In this document: piece by piece, positions 25,405 through 33,034 of the stretch
How the letters are laid out: the number at the start of each line of letters is the position of its first letter
Position numbering within the stretch: the stretch's first letter is position 1
From: Desulfobulbus oligotrophicus
GTDB taxonomy: Bacteria > Desulfobacterota > Desulfobulbia > Desulfobulbales > Desulfobulbaceae
Direction: 5' to 3'
NCBI RefSeq assembly: GCF_016446285.1
Contig: NZ_CP054140.1
Span: forward strand, 415,501-479,500
DNA: 64,000 nt
Position numbers and translations under genes: made by a program
The notes under the pieces: generated by a model
The model's input: the letters and a program-made list of their open reading frames with translations, nothing else
Told to the model about the DNA's origin: nothing
Database searches by the model: none

Positions 25405-26829
25405 CTACCAGCGCCACAGTTCGGTGGCAGCTGTCAGAGAGAGAAAAAACCGGTGTTCATCATACTCGTCCCCCGGCTCTGAATGGTCAGCGTATCGATA
25501 GGAGGCGGCAAGGGTATAGCGCTGCAGGAAGTTGTACTGCATTGCCACGCCGACATGGTATATCTTCTCCGTATAGTCGAAACGGTCATACTCCTCGGGC
25601 AACCCGGCAACAGCAGGGTGTTCATGCTTGCTCCGCGCATAGCCCCCTGACAGCGTTGTCCCCAGATGCGGCGTAAAACGGTGATCAAAGGCGAGCCCGG
25701 AACTCCACGTTTTTGTCAACCCAACCTGCCGGGTGTCAAAGTTATCAAACTCATAGTCATGGGCTACATGCACCGACAGATTACTGATTGGTGAGACCGC
25801 CCAGCGCAGCCCGGCATAGGCGTTATACCCGGTCTCATCACCGCTGTTTTCAAAGGTCACAATGGAGGGCCCGCCGGACAGGGTCGTGCTCAGCCGCGGG
25901 CTGAAATCATGATCCCAGCCAAACGTGAAGGCATGGATCGTCGAATCCTCATACACTTCATCCTCATAGGCCGTTTTTGTATACATATACCGTCCGAAAT
26001 AGATATCATGGGGCCGCCAACGGTAATTGAGCCTGAGCATGGCATGGTACTCTTCCAGATCTTCATCGACCGCATCCGGGCTATCGGCGTCAATCTCATC
26101 GTAGATACCTTTGACATAGGAGAATTCCGATTCGCCATGCCAGTTGGTATCAAACCGATAGGAGAGACGACCGACCCCTTCATGCCGGTCGTAGTCGGAA
26201 TCTCTTCTGCCGGCATCATCATCGTACCGGAGCACACCATAGCGGTATTCAAGTCCGACGATCGAGTCCTGCGCATAGGTGTAGTCAGTGCGCAGGCTCA
26301 AGTCGTTGCGCCAGTACCTCTGACGGCCATAGATATCGGAAAACTCACGTATGCCGTCGTCAATCGGACCCGCGCCGATCGGTGGTGTTGACATCGACCC
26401 CTCTGGTTCCGGCATGATCGCTGCCCGTCTTTGTGTGTAATCGCCGACCGTGTCTTCACCCTTGTAGTAGCTGTCGGTAACCTGAACCAACCAATCACGG
26501 GTGATGTTCTTTTCAGCAAGCAGGCCGAGATCATGACCGACAAAGTTACTGTTGTCGGCATCGTCATACGTAAAGGAGGGGGCATAGGTGAACTCCAGCA
26601 GGTCGCTTGATCCCCGGGAAGAAAGCCGTATTCTCGGGCTGGCAAAGAGATTCCGGGCATCTGATTCGCTTGAATACCTGTGGTCGCCATTTTTATAGTT
26701 GCGATCCTGATAGTCATAACCGATCGTCAGCTCACCAATGGCTATGTTCTGCCGCGCCCAGGCTTCGTTCATACCGGCCATTCCCACCACGGCCAAAACA
26801 AATGCCCCTATTCGCGTTATCATTCCCAT
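25405..26829 (-). CDS. Outer-membrane beta-barrel protein of the exosortase/EPS system
   Basis: A 474-residue exported protein. The signal peptide MGMITRIGAFVLAVVGMAGMNEAWA ends at an AWA-R type site. The mature chain alternates hydrophobic and polar residues with many aromatic Tyr, Trp and Phe at strand ends (TIGYDYQDR, LEYRYGVLRYD, FTFGWDHDF, LAASYRYAD) and finishes with aromatic Trp, as expected for a barrel of roughly 16 or more strands. It resembles the EpsL-like outer-membrane proteins of exosortase clusters. A likely role is the outer-membrane pore for polymer release alongside the Wza-like protein (inference). It begins 15 bp after the export protein gene. Confidence 0.78.
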   Translation of the reverse strand: MGMITRIGAFVLAVVGMAGMNEAWARQNIAIGELTIGYDYQDRNYKNGDHRYSSESDARNLFASPRIRLSSRGSSDLLEFTYAPSFTYDDADNSNFVGHDLGLLAEKNITRDWLVQVTDSYYKGEDTVGDYTQRRAAIMPEPEGSMSTPPIGAGPIDDGIREFSDIYGRQRYWRNDLSLRTDYTYAQDSIVGLEYRYGVLRYDDDAGRRDSDYDRHEGVGRLSYRFDTNWHGESEFSYVKGIYDEIDADSPDAVDEDLEEYHAMLRLNYRWRPHDIYFGRYMYTKTAYEDEVYEDSTIHAFTFGWDHDFSPRLSTTLSGGPSIVTFENSGDETGYNAYAGLRWAVSPISNLSVHVAHDYEFDNFDTRQVGLTKTWSSGLAFDHRFTPHLGTTLSGGYARSKHEHPAVAGLPEEYDRFDYTEKIYHVGVAMQYNFLQRYTLAASYRYADHSEPGDEYDEHRFFLSLTAATELWRW

Positions 26830-26844
26830 ACCGCTCCTTGGTGA

Positions 26845-27618
26845 CTAGTGGACAATGACGATATCACCGGACTGTAAGTAAATATTCTGCTCCAGATTTT
26901 TCCCCTTCACTAAATCGTCGTAATCAAACTTGAGGTTTGTTTTTCCCTCTTCACCCCTGCTGGTCTTCACATCATCCCCCACCCTGGCAACGGTGATGCT
27001 GTGCTTTGCCCACTCGGTAAAGCCACCGCTGCGGGCAATGGCCTGCACCACGGTCACCGGATAGTCAAGGTTGAAAACACCGGGGGTTCTGATCTCACCC
27101 ATAACCGTGTACCGGCGGCTGTTGCTCTGCATAAGGCTCACCGTTACCATGGGGTTGGAATACACCGTGGCATACAGTTTTGTCAGATAGTCGGTTGCCT
27201 GGGTCATTGTCATTCCGAGAACGTTCACATCACCGATATGCAGCAACGAGACCCGCCCGTCTGTCCTTACCACCGCACCCTCGGCGATGTTGCCGCCTGC
27301 CTGACGACCACCTGTCGGTTCACCTCCGGGCAGACCTTCCATCTCCATGCCTATGCCGGCGGCAGAGCTCGTGGCCGCCATGTTGCCCTCACCGTAGATA
27401 ACCACCGAGAGAACGTCACCATGACCAATGACATACTCCTGATCTTCCCCGGGAAACACCTTGGTGCCGACAATGTCGCTGCGCAACTGTTTCTTCATTG
27501 TTTCAGTGGCACTGCCATCCGATGAATCTCCGGCGGCAAACACCTCCTGCACGGCTCCGGTTACCACAAACATGACGATCAGAACCCAGATGGCAAGCAA
27601 ATATTGTTTTCTAAACAT
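26845..27618 (-). CDS. Wza-like polysaccharide export protein (Poly_export/SLBB)
   Basis: A 257-residue exported protein. The signal peptide ends near EVFA-AG, a signal peptidase I type site; no lipobox Cys is visible, unlike Wza itself. The Poly_export domain begins EYVIGHGDVLSVVIYGE and is interrupted by a Gly-rich insert (about residues 85-105), then continues VRTDGRVSLLHIGDVNV, followed by an SLBB-like domain (YTVMGEIRTPGVFNLDYPVTVVQAIARSGGFTEWA) and ends QSGDIVIVH. A strong Shine-Dalgarno (GGAGGGGG) precedes the ATG at 27618. It is the first gene of the long operon; its promoter must lie in the 27619-27793 divergent region. Confidence 0.88.
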   Translation of the reverse strand: MFRKQYLLAIWVLIVMFVVTGAVQEVFAAGDSSDGSATETMKKQLRSDIVGTKVFPGEDQEYVIGHGDVLSVVIYGEGNMAATSSAAGIGMEMEGLPGGEPTGGRQAGGNIAEGAVVRTDGRVSLLHIGDVNVLGMTMTQATDYLTKLYATVYSNPMVTVSLMQSNSRRYTVMGEIRTPGVFNLDYPVTVVQAIARSGGFTEWAKHSITVARVGDDVKTSRGEEGKTNLKFDYDDLVKGKNLEQNIYLQSGDIVIVH

Positions 27619-27793
27619 TCTCCCCCTCCATTACGGATGTATGAACAATATTGTACAATAAACCACTCTCATTGAGCAATTTATCATAAGAAAGAAAAAA
27701 AACGAACTTTTTCTAGAAAGAACAGCGAATTCTTGGTTATAGTTAACAACATGTAATTACATTTTATTTTTTGAGCCTGTCAGGGAACATACT
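27619..27793. promoter_or_regulatory. Divergent promoter/operator region between EPS operon and prsT
   Basis: A 175 bp AT-rich segment serving both directions. For the minus-strand operon, TTGCTC (revcomp 27672-27677 region) and TACAAT at about 27651-27656 give an 18 bp spaced sigma-70-like pair with a good -10. Four perfect palindromes stand out: ACAATATTGT (27645-27654) and ATTGTACAAT (27650-27659), which overlap each other and the -10; TTTCTAGAAA (27710-27719); and ATGTAATTACAT (27751-27762). They are candidate operators. No clear sigma-54 (GG-N10-GC) site was noticed, although PrsK/PrsR control by sigma-54 is known for related systems. Confidence 0.5.
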
Positions 27794-30094
27794 ATGCACC
27801 TTTTCTTTCGGCCCGTTGTTGTCTACGCCTGCTCCTGTTTTCTGGTCGTTTCCGTCCTCTTCGGGTGCTCCAGTGACCCGGCACAGAAGAAGGTCACCCA
27901 CCTTAAAAAAGCCATGGTGTACCTGGAGGACAGCAAGGAACAGGAGGCGATCATCGAGCTGCGCAACGCAGTGCAGATCGACCCGAAATATGCCGAGGCC
28001 CGTTACCAGCTCGGGCTGCTGTACCTCAATCGTGGCGAGCCTAATCTGGCCTTTGAAGAACTACAGCAGGCGGCGAGTCTCGACCCGGCCAACTTCGATG
28101 CCAAGATAAAAACCGCTGAACTGTATCTGCTTGCCGACCAGAAAGAGGCCTCCAGAAAGCTGCTCAACGAAATACTTGCCAAGGACGCCGACAACAAAGA
28201 TGCCCTTGCCCTGCTCGCCAATGTGGAGCTGTTTGAGGGCAACCATGAGGCAGCTCTTGCCGGTATTGACAGAGCCCTGGCCAAAACACCTGAAGATGAC
28301 CGGTTGTGGGGTGTTAAGGGTCGTGTCTTATCAGCCATGCAACGTTTTCCGGAAGCAGAGCAGGCCTTTCTCAAGGCTCTGGAGCTCGACCGGAACGAGG
28401 CAACAAACTACTCCCTGCTGGCGTCCTTTTACATCGAACGCCAACAGCCGTACAAGGCCCGGGAGATTCTTGAGAAAATGGCCGGAGCATTTCCGGATTC
28501 TCCGCAACCGTACCTGCAGATGGCCTCCATCGACCTTGCGCACAACAACGTGGCAGCAGCTGAACAGCATCTCCAGCAGGCCGTTCAAGCTGATCCGAAA
28601 AACAGCCGGCTGAAACTCTCCCTTGCCGAATTTTACACCAGACAGCACAAGCCCGATCAGGCAGAGCAACAGTACAAGGAGGCCATTGACACCGCAGAGG
28701 TGAAAGAAGATGTCCAGGCACAGCTGGCCGACTTTTACTTTGACCACGGCAGGTTTGAAGAGGCGCGACACCTGATGGGGCAGATACTTGCCAAACAGGA
28801 AAAAAATGCCGGAGCCAACCTGGTTCAGGCTAAATTCTATACCCGGGAAGACAAAAATCCGGAAGCCCTGAGCATCATCAACGGACTGATCCGGGACTAC
28901 CCGAAATGGGATAAACCATACCTGGTCAAGGCCGTGGCGCACAGCAACCAGATGGACAGGAGACAGGCTAAGGAGGCCCTGCTCGAGGCTATTAAACTTA
29001 ATCCCGGCTTTGCCAGGGCCCGCTCGTTACTGGCCGCGCTTTCACTGCAGGAAGGAGAATTTGAAACAGCCAAAAAAGAGGCTGCCACTGCCCTGAAAAT
29101 CAATCCTAACGATTTCCGGTCGGCGCTGACCCTGGCTGAAAGCATGTTTGCGACCAGGGACTACGGGACAGCAGAAAAGATGTTTGTCGACCTCCACAAT
29201 AAACTACCTGAAAATGTCGATGTTCTCGGCGGTCTTGGGCTCACCTATCTGGCAATGGGGCAGCATGAAAAAGCAAAACAGACGTTTACAAAACTGCTCA
29301 CCATCCAACCGGATAACGCCAAGGGACTGACCTTTCTGCTGCAGATTGCTCAAACAGAAGGTGCCAAACAGGAAGATCTGCTGAAAATGGCCCAGGCCCA
29401 GATCGCCAAAGCACCACAGAGCGGGGGGCTGCAGATTCTTCTGGGCAATCTCTATCTGAGTGCCGACCAACCGGAAAAGGCGCTGGCTGCCTACCAAAAG
29501 GCTCAGGAGCTTGACCCGGAAAACCCCCTCTCGTATACGATGAGCGCCATGGTCCTTGCCAAACAGGGTAAAACCGACCAGGCCATCGCGGAGTACAAAG
29601 ACCTGCTGCGCAAGCATCCCCGGTCTGTGAACGCGCATATGGGCCTGGGTTCACTCTACGAACAGACCGCCGAACATGGTCTGGCCCGGGAAACGTACGC
29701 CCACATCCTGACCATCAAACCGGATTTTGCTCCGGCGGCCAACAACCTTGCCTGGCTGATTGCTGAAAGTGAAAATCCGGATCTTGGTGAGGCGTTACGC
29801 CTGGCAATGCTTGCCAAACAGCAGCAGCCGGACGATGCCTATATCATCGATACCCTGGGATGGGTCCATTACAAACGCGGATCGTACACCCTTGCGCGTA
29901 ACGAGTTTGCCCAGGCTGTACAAAAACAGGATGATCTGCCGGTTCTCCGCTATCATCTTGCCCTGGCGCTGTATGGAGAAGGTAAAAAGCAGGAGGCGAT
30001 CCAGGAACTGACACAAGCATTGACCCAGAAAAACGCCTTTGAGGAGAGGGATGAGGCTGCCGCTGTTCTCAAAAAATGGCAAGATGAACAGTAA
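27794..30094 (+). CDS. prsT: PrsT-like TPR lipoprotein of the exosortase/PEP-CTERM system
   Basis: A 766-residue protein with a lipoprotein signal peptide (hydrophobic core then LFGC, acylated Cys25) and about twenty tetratricopeptide repeats filling the rest, for example AIIELRNAVQIDPKYAEARY, AEQHLQQAVQADPKN and ALAAYQKAQELDPENPL. Length and repeat content match the PEP-CTERM system TPR protein PrsT, which is confined to genomes with exosortase EPS clusters. It should be anchored to a membrane, facing the periplasm, as an assembly scaffold. Divergent from the Wza-like gene over a 175 bp control region. The hpt gene follows 20 bp later and may be read through. Confidence 0.88.
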   Translation: MHLFFRPVVVYACSCFLVVSVLFGCSSDPAQKKVTHLKKAMVYLEDSKEQEAIIELRNAVQIDPKYAEARYQLGLLYLNRGEPNLAFEELQQAASLDPANFDAKIKTAELYLLADQKEASRKLLNEILAKDADNKDALALLANVELFEGNHEAALAGIDRALAKTPEDDRLWGVKGRVLSAMQRFPEAEQAFLKALELDRNEATNYSLLASFYIERQQPYKAREILEKMAGAFPDSPQPYLQMASIDLAHNNVAAAEQHLQQAVQADPKNSRLKLSLAEFYTRQHKPDQAEQQYKEAIDTAEVKEDVQAQLADFYFDHGRFEEARHLMGQILAKQEKNAGANLVQAKFYTREDKNPEALSIINGLIRDYPKWDKPYLVKAVAHSNQMDRRQAKEALLEAIKLNPGFARARSLLAALSLQEGEFETAKKEAATALKINPNDFRSALTLAESMFATRDYGTAEKMFVDLHNKLPENVDVLGGLGLTYLAMGQHEKAKQTFTKLLTIQPDNAKGLTFLLQIAQTEGAKQEDLLKMAQAQIAKAPQSGGLQILLGNLYLSADQPEKALAAYQKAQELDPENPLSYTMSAMVLAKQGKTDQAIAEYKDLLRKHPRSVNAHMGLGSLYEQTAEHGLARETYAHILTIKPDFAPAANNLAWLIAESENPDLGEALRLAMLAKQQQPDDAYIIDTLGWVHYKRGSYTLARNEFAQAVQKQDDLPVLRYHLALALYGEGKKQEAIQELTQALTQKNAFEERDEAAAVLKKWQDEQ

Positions 30095-30114
30095 CACAAA
30101 CCTGTACCTGTACT

Positions 30115-30642
30115 ATGGTGAACTTACAGTTACCGAGCACCCCCGTTCTCAGCACCGAACAGATCCACCGGCGCGTCCGGGAACTCGGACAGCAGATCGG
30201 TCAGCAATACCGGGGCAGACGGCTGGTACTCCTTGGCGTGCTGAACGGCGCCTTTATCTTTACAGCGGATCTTTGCCGGGCCATTGACCTGGACCTTGAA
30301 ATCGATTTTGTCCGGGTGGTCAGCTACGGCAAGGCATCGGTCTCATCCGGCTCCATTTGTTTAATCAGGGAACCGGACATTGACCTGACCGGCAAGGATG
30401 TGCTCCTGGTGGAGGATATCGTTGATACCGGCACGACCATGGCCTGGCTGCAGCAGCACTTTTCAGCCGGCAGGGCCGCAGACGTGCGCACCTGTACGCT
30501 GATTGACAAAAAAGAACGAAGGACCACGGCCGTTGATGTCGATTTTGTCGGCTTTGACCTCGATCGCGGCTTTCTCGTCGGCTATGGTCTTGACTATGCT
30601 GAAAGATATCGGAATCTCAGCGCCATTTATTCATTAGACTAA
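30115..30642 (+). CDS. hpt: Hypoxanthine phosphoribosyltransferase
   Basis: A 175-residue purine salvage enzyme that makes IMP or GMP from hypoxanthine or guanine and PRPP. The PRPP loop LLVEDIVDTGTTM is intact (adjacent Glu-Asp pair before the Thr-Gly-Thr), with the early VLLGVLNGAFIFTADL strand, the flexible loop VRVVSYGKASVSSG, and the purine-binding DFVGFDLDRGFLVGYGLDYAERYRN. Length is normal for the Hpt branch. The start at 30115 (MVNLQLPS) lacks a strong Shine-Dalgarno, in keeping with translation coupled to the gene 20 bp upstream. Confidence 0.93.
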   Translation: MVNLQLPSTPVLSTEQIHRRVRELGQQIGQQYRGRRLVLLGVLNGAFIFTADLCRAIDLDLEIDFVRVVSYGKASVSSGSICLIREPDIDLTGKDVLLVEDIVDTGTTMAWLQQHFSAGRAADVRTCTLIDKKERRTTAVDVDFVGFDLDRGFLVGYGLDYAERYRNLSAIYSLD

Positions 30643-30715
30643 CACCATCCCTGTCGGGGCGATCCGGCCCGGACAGGAACGAACTCTTCGTCAATCCGTT
30701 GATTTGGAGGCTGTT

Positions 30716-31372
30716 ATGCAGAAAAAAATATTTGCCGTCATTCTTTCCGGTTGTGGACACCAGGACGGTGCCGAAATCCACGAGGCCACCCTCACCCTCT
30801 GGGCCATCCATAAAAACGGCGCAGACTTTCAATGTTATGCCCCGGACATCAGACAACACCATGTTCTCAACCATATCACCGGTGAGGAGATGAGTGAGAA
30901 GCGTAACGTCCTGATTGAATCGGCACGCATTGCCAGAGGCAAAATCGCCTCCCTTGCCACCTTCAACCCGAATTCTGTTGACGGGCTGGTTATCCCGGGA
31001 GGATTCGGGGCTGCCAAAAACCTCAGCTCCTATGCGTTTGACGGTGCGAACTGCACCGTCAACAAGGATGTGGCCGGTGCTATCAAGGGTATCCACGATG
31101 CCGGCAAACCAATCGGTGCTCTGTGCATAGCACCGGTGATCCTTGCCAAGGTACTTGGCAACGTCACCCTCACCATCGGTCAGGACCAGGGGACTGCAGA
31201 CAACATCGCTGCCATGGGGGCACACCATCAGCCAACCATGCAGGGTGAGATCGCCATTGACCGCGACCAGAAGATCGTCAGCACCCCCTGCTACATGCTC
31301 AACTCACGAATCGACCAGATTGCCGAGGGAGCGGATAAGCTGATCCGGGCAATGCTGGAAATGATGAACTAG
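30716..31372 (+). CDS. elbB: Isoprenoid biosynthesis glyoxalase ElbB (DJ-1/PfpI family)
   Basis: A 218-residue class I glutamine-amidotransferase-like protein. Starting at 30716 (MQKKIFAVILSGCGHQDGAEIHEA) is preferred over 30704 because GGAGG sits 6 nt before it. The nucleophile elbow is GALCIAPVI (Cys), with Glu in the ILSGCG..DGAEIHE block and GGFGAAKNLSSYAFDG as the oxyanion loop. ElbB of E. coli has glyoxalase III-like activity and has been linked to isoprenoid output. The preceding 73 bp contain a GC-rich hairpin (near 30649-30678) after hpt, so independent transcription is possible. Confidence 0.92.
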   Translation: MQKKIFAVILSGCGHQDGAEIHEATLTLWAIHKNGADFQCYAPDIRQHHVLNHITGEEMSEKRNVLIESARIARGKIASLATFNPNSVDGLVIPGGFGAAKNLSSYAFDGANCTVNKDVAGAIKGIHDAGKPIGALCIAPVILAKVLGNVTLTIGQDQGTADNIAAMGAHHQPTMQGEIAIDRDQKIVSTPCYMLNSRIDQIAEGADKLIRAMLEMMN

Positions 31373-31437
31373 GCTGTCTTTACCGGTGTCTCGGGACTGC
31401 AGTCACCTGCTTGCCCTGCACCGGCCATCCACCCGAT

Positions 31438-31467
31438 CCGCCGGGTGTGCGTTGCCACATCCGGCGG
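31438..31467. terminator. GC-rich hairpin between convergent genes
   Basis: Inverted repeat 31438-31448 paired with 31457-31467 (11 bp, one G-U) around an 8 nt loop, in the 126 bp gap between the ends of elbB and the triosephosphate isomerase-like gene. No T-run follows on either side, so it is a terminator candidate only by position and stem strength; it could act from both directions. Confidence 0.4.
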
Positions 31468-31498
31468 CTGTGCATGCAAAACCAGAGATGTTTCCGGC

Positions 31499-32176
31499 TT
31501 AAAGACGGTTCACCAGTGCAGCAAAGGCGGCGGCATCCAGACAGGCCTTACCCAGCATGATACCGCTCAACCCCGGCAATGACCACAGCCGGTCGGCGTT
31601 GTCCACGGTTATCCCGCCGCCATAAAGCACCGGACGGTTATCCGTTGCCCGGCCGATGGCCGGTAACTGCGCTGTAATGTCTGTCTCGCTTCTGGCCATC
31701 TCCAGGGTGCCCGGTGTTTCCGGCGTATACGCCCATAGCAGTTTAGGCAACTCCTCCGAGGCCATGGCAGCAGCCTGGGTGACGATCTGATTCTGACCAA
31801 AGCAGACGATCGGCTGCAGATCTTCAACCAGCGACTCGTAGGCCTGCCGTGCAACATCCTGTGTTGTTTCCCGGAAGTACTGCCGCCTTTCCCGGTGACC
31901 GATCAGCGTGTAGCGGGCCAGTCCCCGCAACCAGGCCGCTGGTATCGAACCTGTATAACTTCCCTGGGGATACGCAGAAACCCCCTGCGCTGCCAGTGAT
32001 ATCCCTGCAATCGGCTGTGCCCACTTTGCCGCTGACTCCATGAACAGTGCCGGTACCGCGATGACAACCTCCACATCCAGCCGAGGGCGATACACCTCAG
32101 CAAAAACAGCACACCATTGCCGAGCCCGTTCCGGTGAGAGATAGGCCTTCCAGTTGGCCACCACCATTTTTTTCAT
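31499..32176 (-). CDS. Triosephosphate isomerase-like protein with altered active site
   Basis: A 225-residue TIM-family protein. The start at 32176 is fixed by MKKMVVANWKAYL and a GGGGGA Shine-Dalgarno; the frame extends upstream but without homology. Retained: Asn and Lys of the first loop (ANWKAY), QGVSAYPQGSYTG, the electrophilic His in LIGHRERRQYF, and the phosphate loop VLYGGGI. Not retained: the catalytic-loop AYEPVWAIGTG, which here reads AYTPETPGT, placing Thr where the general-base Glu belongs. It is also shorter than the usual 250 residues. It may be inactive, use a shifted Glu, or have another substrate; a normal TpiA may exist elsewhere. Last gene of the holB-metG run. Confidence 0.75.
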   Translation of the reverse strand: MKKMVVANWKAYLSPERARQWCAVFAEVYRPRLDVEVVIAVPALFMESAAKWAQPIAGISLAAQGVSAYPQGSYTGSIPAAWLRGLARYTLIGHRERRQYFRETTQDVARQAYESLVEDLQPIVCFGQNQIVTQAAAMASEELPKLLWAYTPETPGTLEMARSETDITAQLPAIGRATDNRPVLYGGGITVDNADRLWSLPGLSGIMLGKACLDAAAFAALVNRL

Positions 32177-32261
32177 ATTTCCCCCTGATGTTTCAGATAT
32201 ATGGTCAATTTGCAGTGATGCAGGTTTCGGCAGGCATCCACCGCCGACCCCCAACACTCAC

Positions 32262-32594
32262 TCATACTGAATCCGCCGCAAGACGGGCTCTTAAGACAGA
32301 CTGTACCTGCTCAAAATCAGCACCGGTCACGATAACGACTTTAGATCGACTCTGCAGGCCGGTCCTGATGGTTAATGAAGATTTAGGAAGATGCAGCAGC
32401 CTGGCGAGAAAACTGATCACCGCTTTATTGGCCTTGCCGTCAACCGGCGGCGTTGTCAGCCGCAGCTTGAGTCTGCCCTCGTGTAAACCGGCCAGGCCGT
32501 CACGTGCGGCCCGAGGCTGGACATACAGGGCAATGGACAGAGAGCCGTCGGGAAGTGACTGCAGACAGGGAAGAGTGGTGTCGGACTGCTTCAT
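32262..32594 (-). CDS. yggU: DUF167/YggU family protein
   Basis: A 110-residue protein with the DUF167 core: LYVQPRAARDGLAGLHEGRLKLRLTTPPVDGKANKAVISFLA, then LPKSSLTIRTGLQSRSKVVIV. The PPVDGKAN motif is diagnostic. Function unknown; the family is often encoded next to YggT, as here (80 bp downstream of it). Cytosolic, no signal or membrane segment. Confidence 0.9.
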   Translation of the reverse strand: MKQSDTTLPCLQSLPDGSLSIALYVQPRAARDGLAGLHEGRLKLRLTTPPVDGKANKAVISFLARLLHLPKSSLTIRTGLQSRSKVVIVTGADFEQVQSVLRARLAADSV

Positions 32595-32674
32595 GATATC
32601 CTGGAAACATGCTCTCTGTCCGACACAGAAGGCCCCGGGTGTTTTCAGCAGGAGCTCCCGGAGGGGTTGCGCAT

Positions 32675-32971
32675 TTACTGAAAATACATGGCCAGCTGCT
32701 GGATCGTGGGGACAAGAAAGCTCTGCAAAAAGATAATGATCAGGATAAGGACCATGGGGCTGAGATCAAGACCGCCCATTACCGGGACAAAACGACGGAT
32801 CTTCACCAGCACCGGATCGGTCACCTGACGCAAGAATCGGACAATAGGGTTATAGGGGTCGGCATTGACCCAGGTAATCACCGCCCGTGCAATCACCACC
32901 CAAATGTAGGCGCCGAGGACGAAGTTCAGTAGTTTAGCTACAGCCATGAGAAAGTTGCTCAGCATGAACAT
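32675..32971 (-). CDS. yggT: YggT family membrane protein
   Basis: A 98-residue protein with two membrane spans (about 5-32 and 70-92) separated by the conserved loop RAVITWVNADPYNPIVRFLRQVTDPVLVKIRRFVP. This Arg/Asp/Pro pattern defines the YggT repeat. The single-repeat form is present. The family has been linked to osmotic and cation tolerance and, in some bacteria, to cell division or polar placement. It lies between metG and yggU on the same strand. Confidence 0.9.
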   Translation of the reverse strand: MFMLSNFLMAVAKLLNFVLGAYIWVVIARAVITWVNADPYNPIVRFLRQVTDPVLVKIRRFVPVMGGLDLSPMVLILIIIFLQSFLVPTIQQLAMYFQ

Positions 32972-33034
32972 ATTCGCTCTTTTCCTTGTTTATTTGGTCG
33001 AGTGACTGCATAGTGGCCTGACGGTTTCACCGGT

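Noticed and set aside
27619-27793. Sigma-54 promoter expected for PrsK/PrsR-controlled exosortase genes
   Set aside because: No GG-N10-GC pattern with the right flanks was found in either orientation of this interval.
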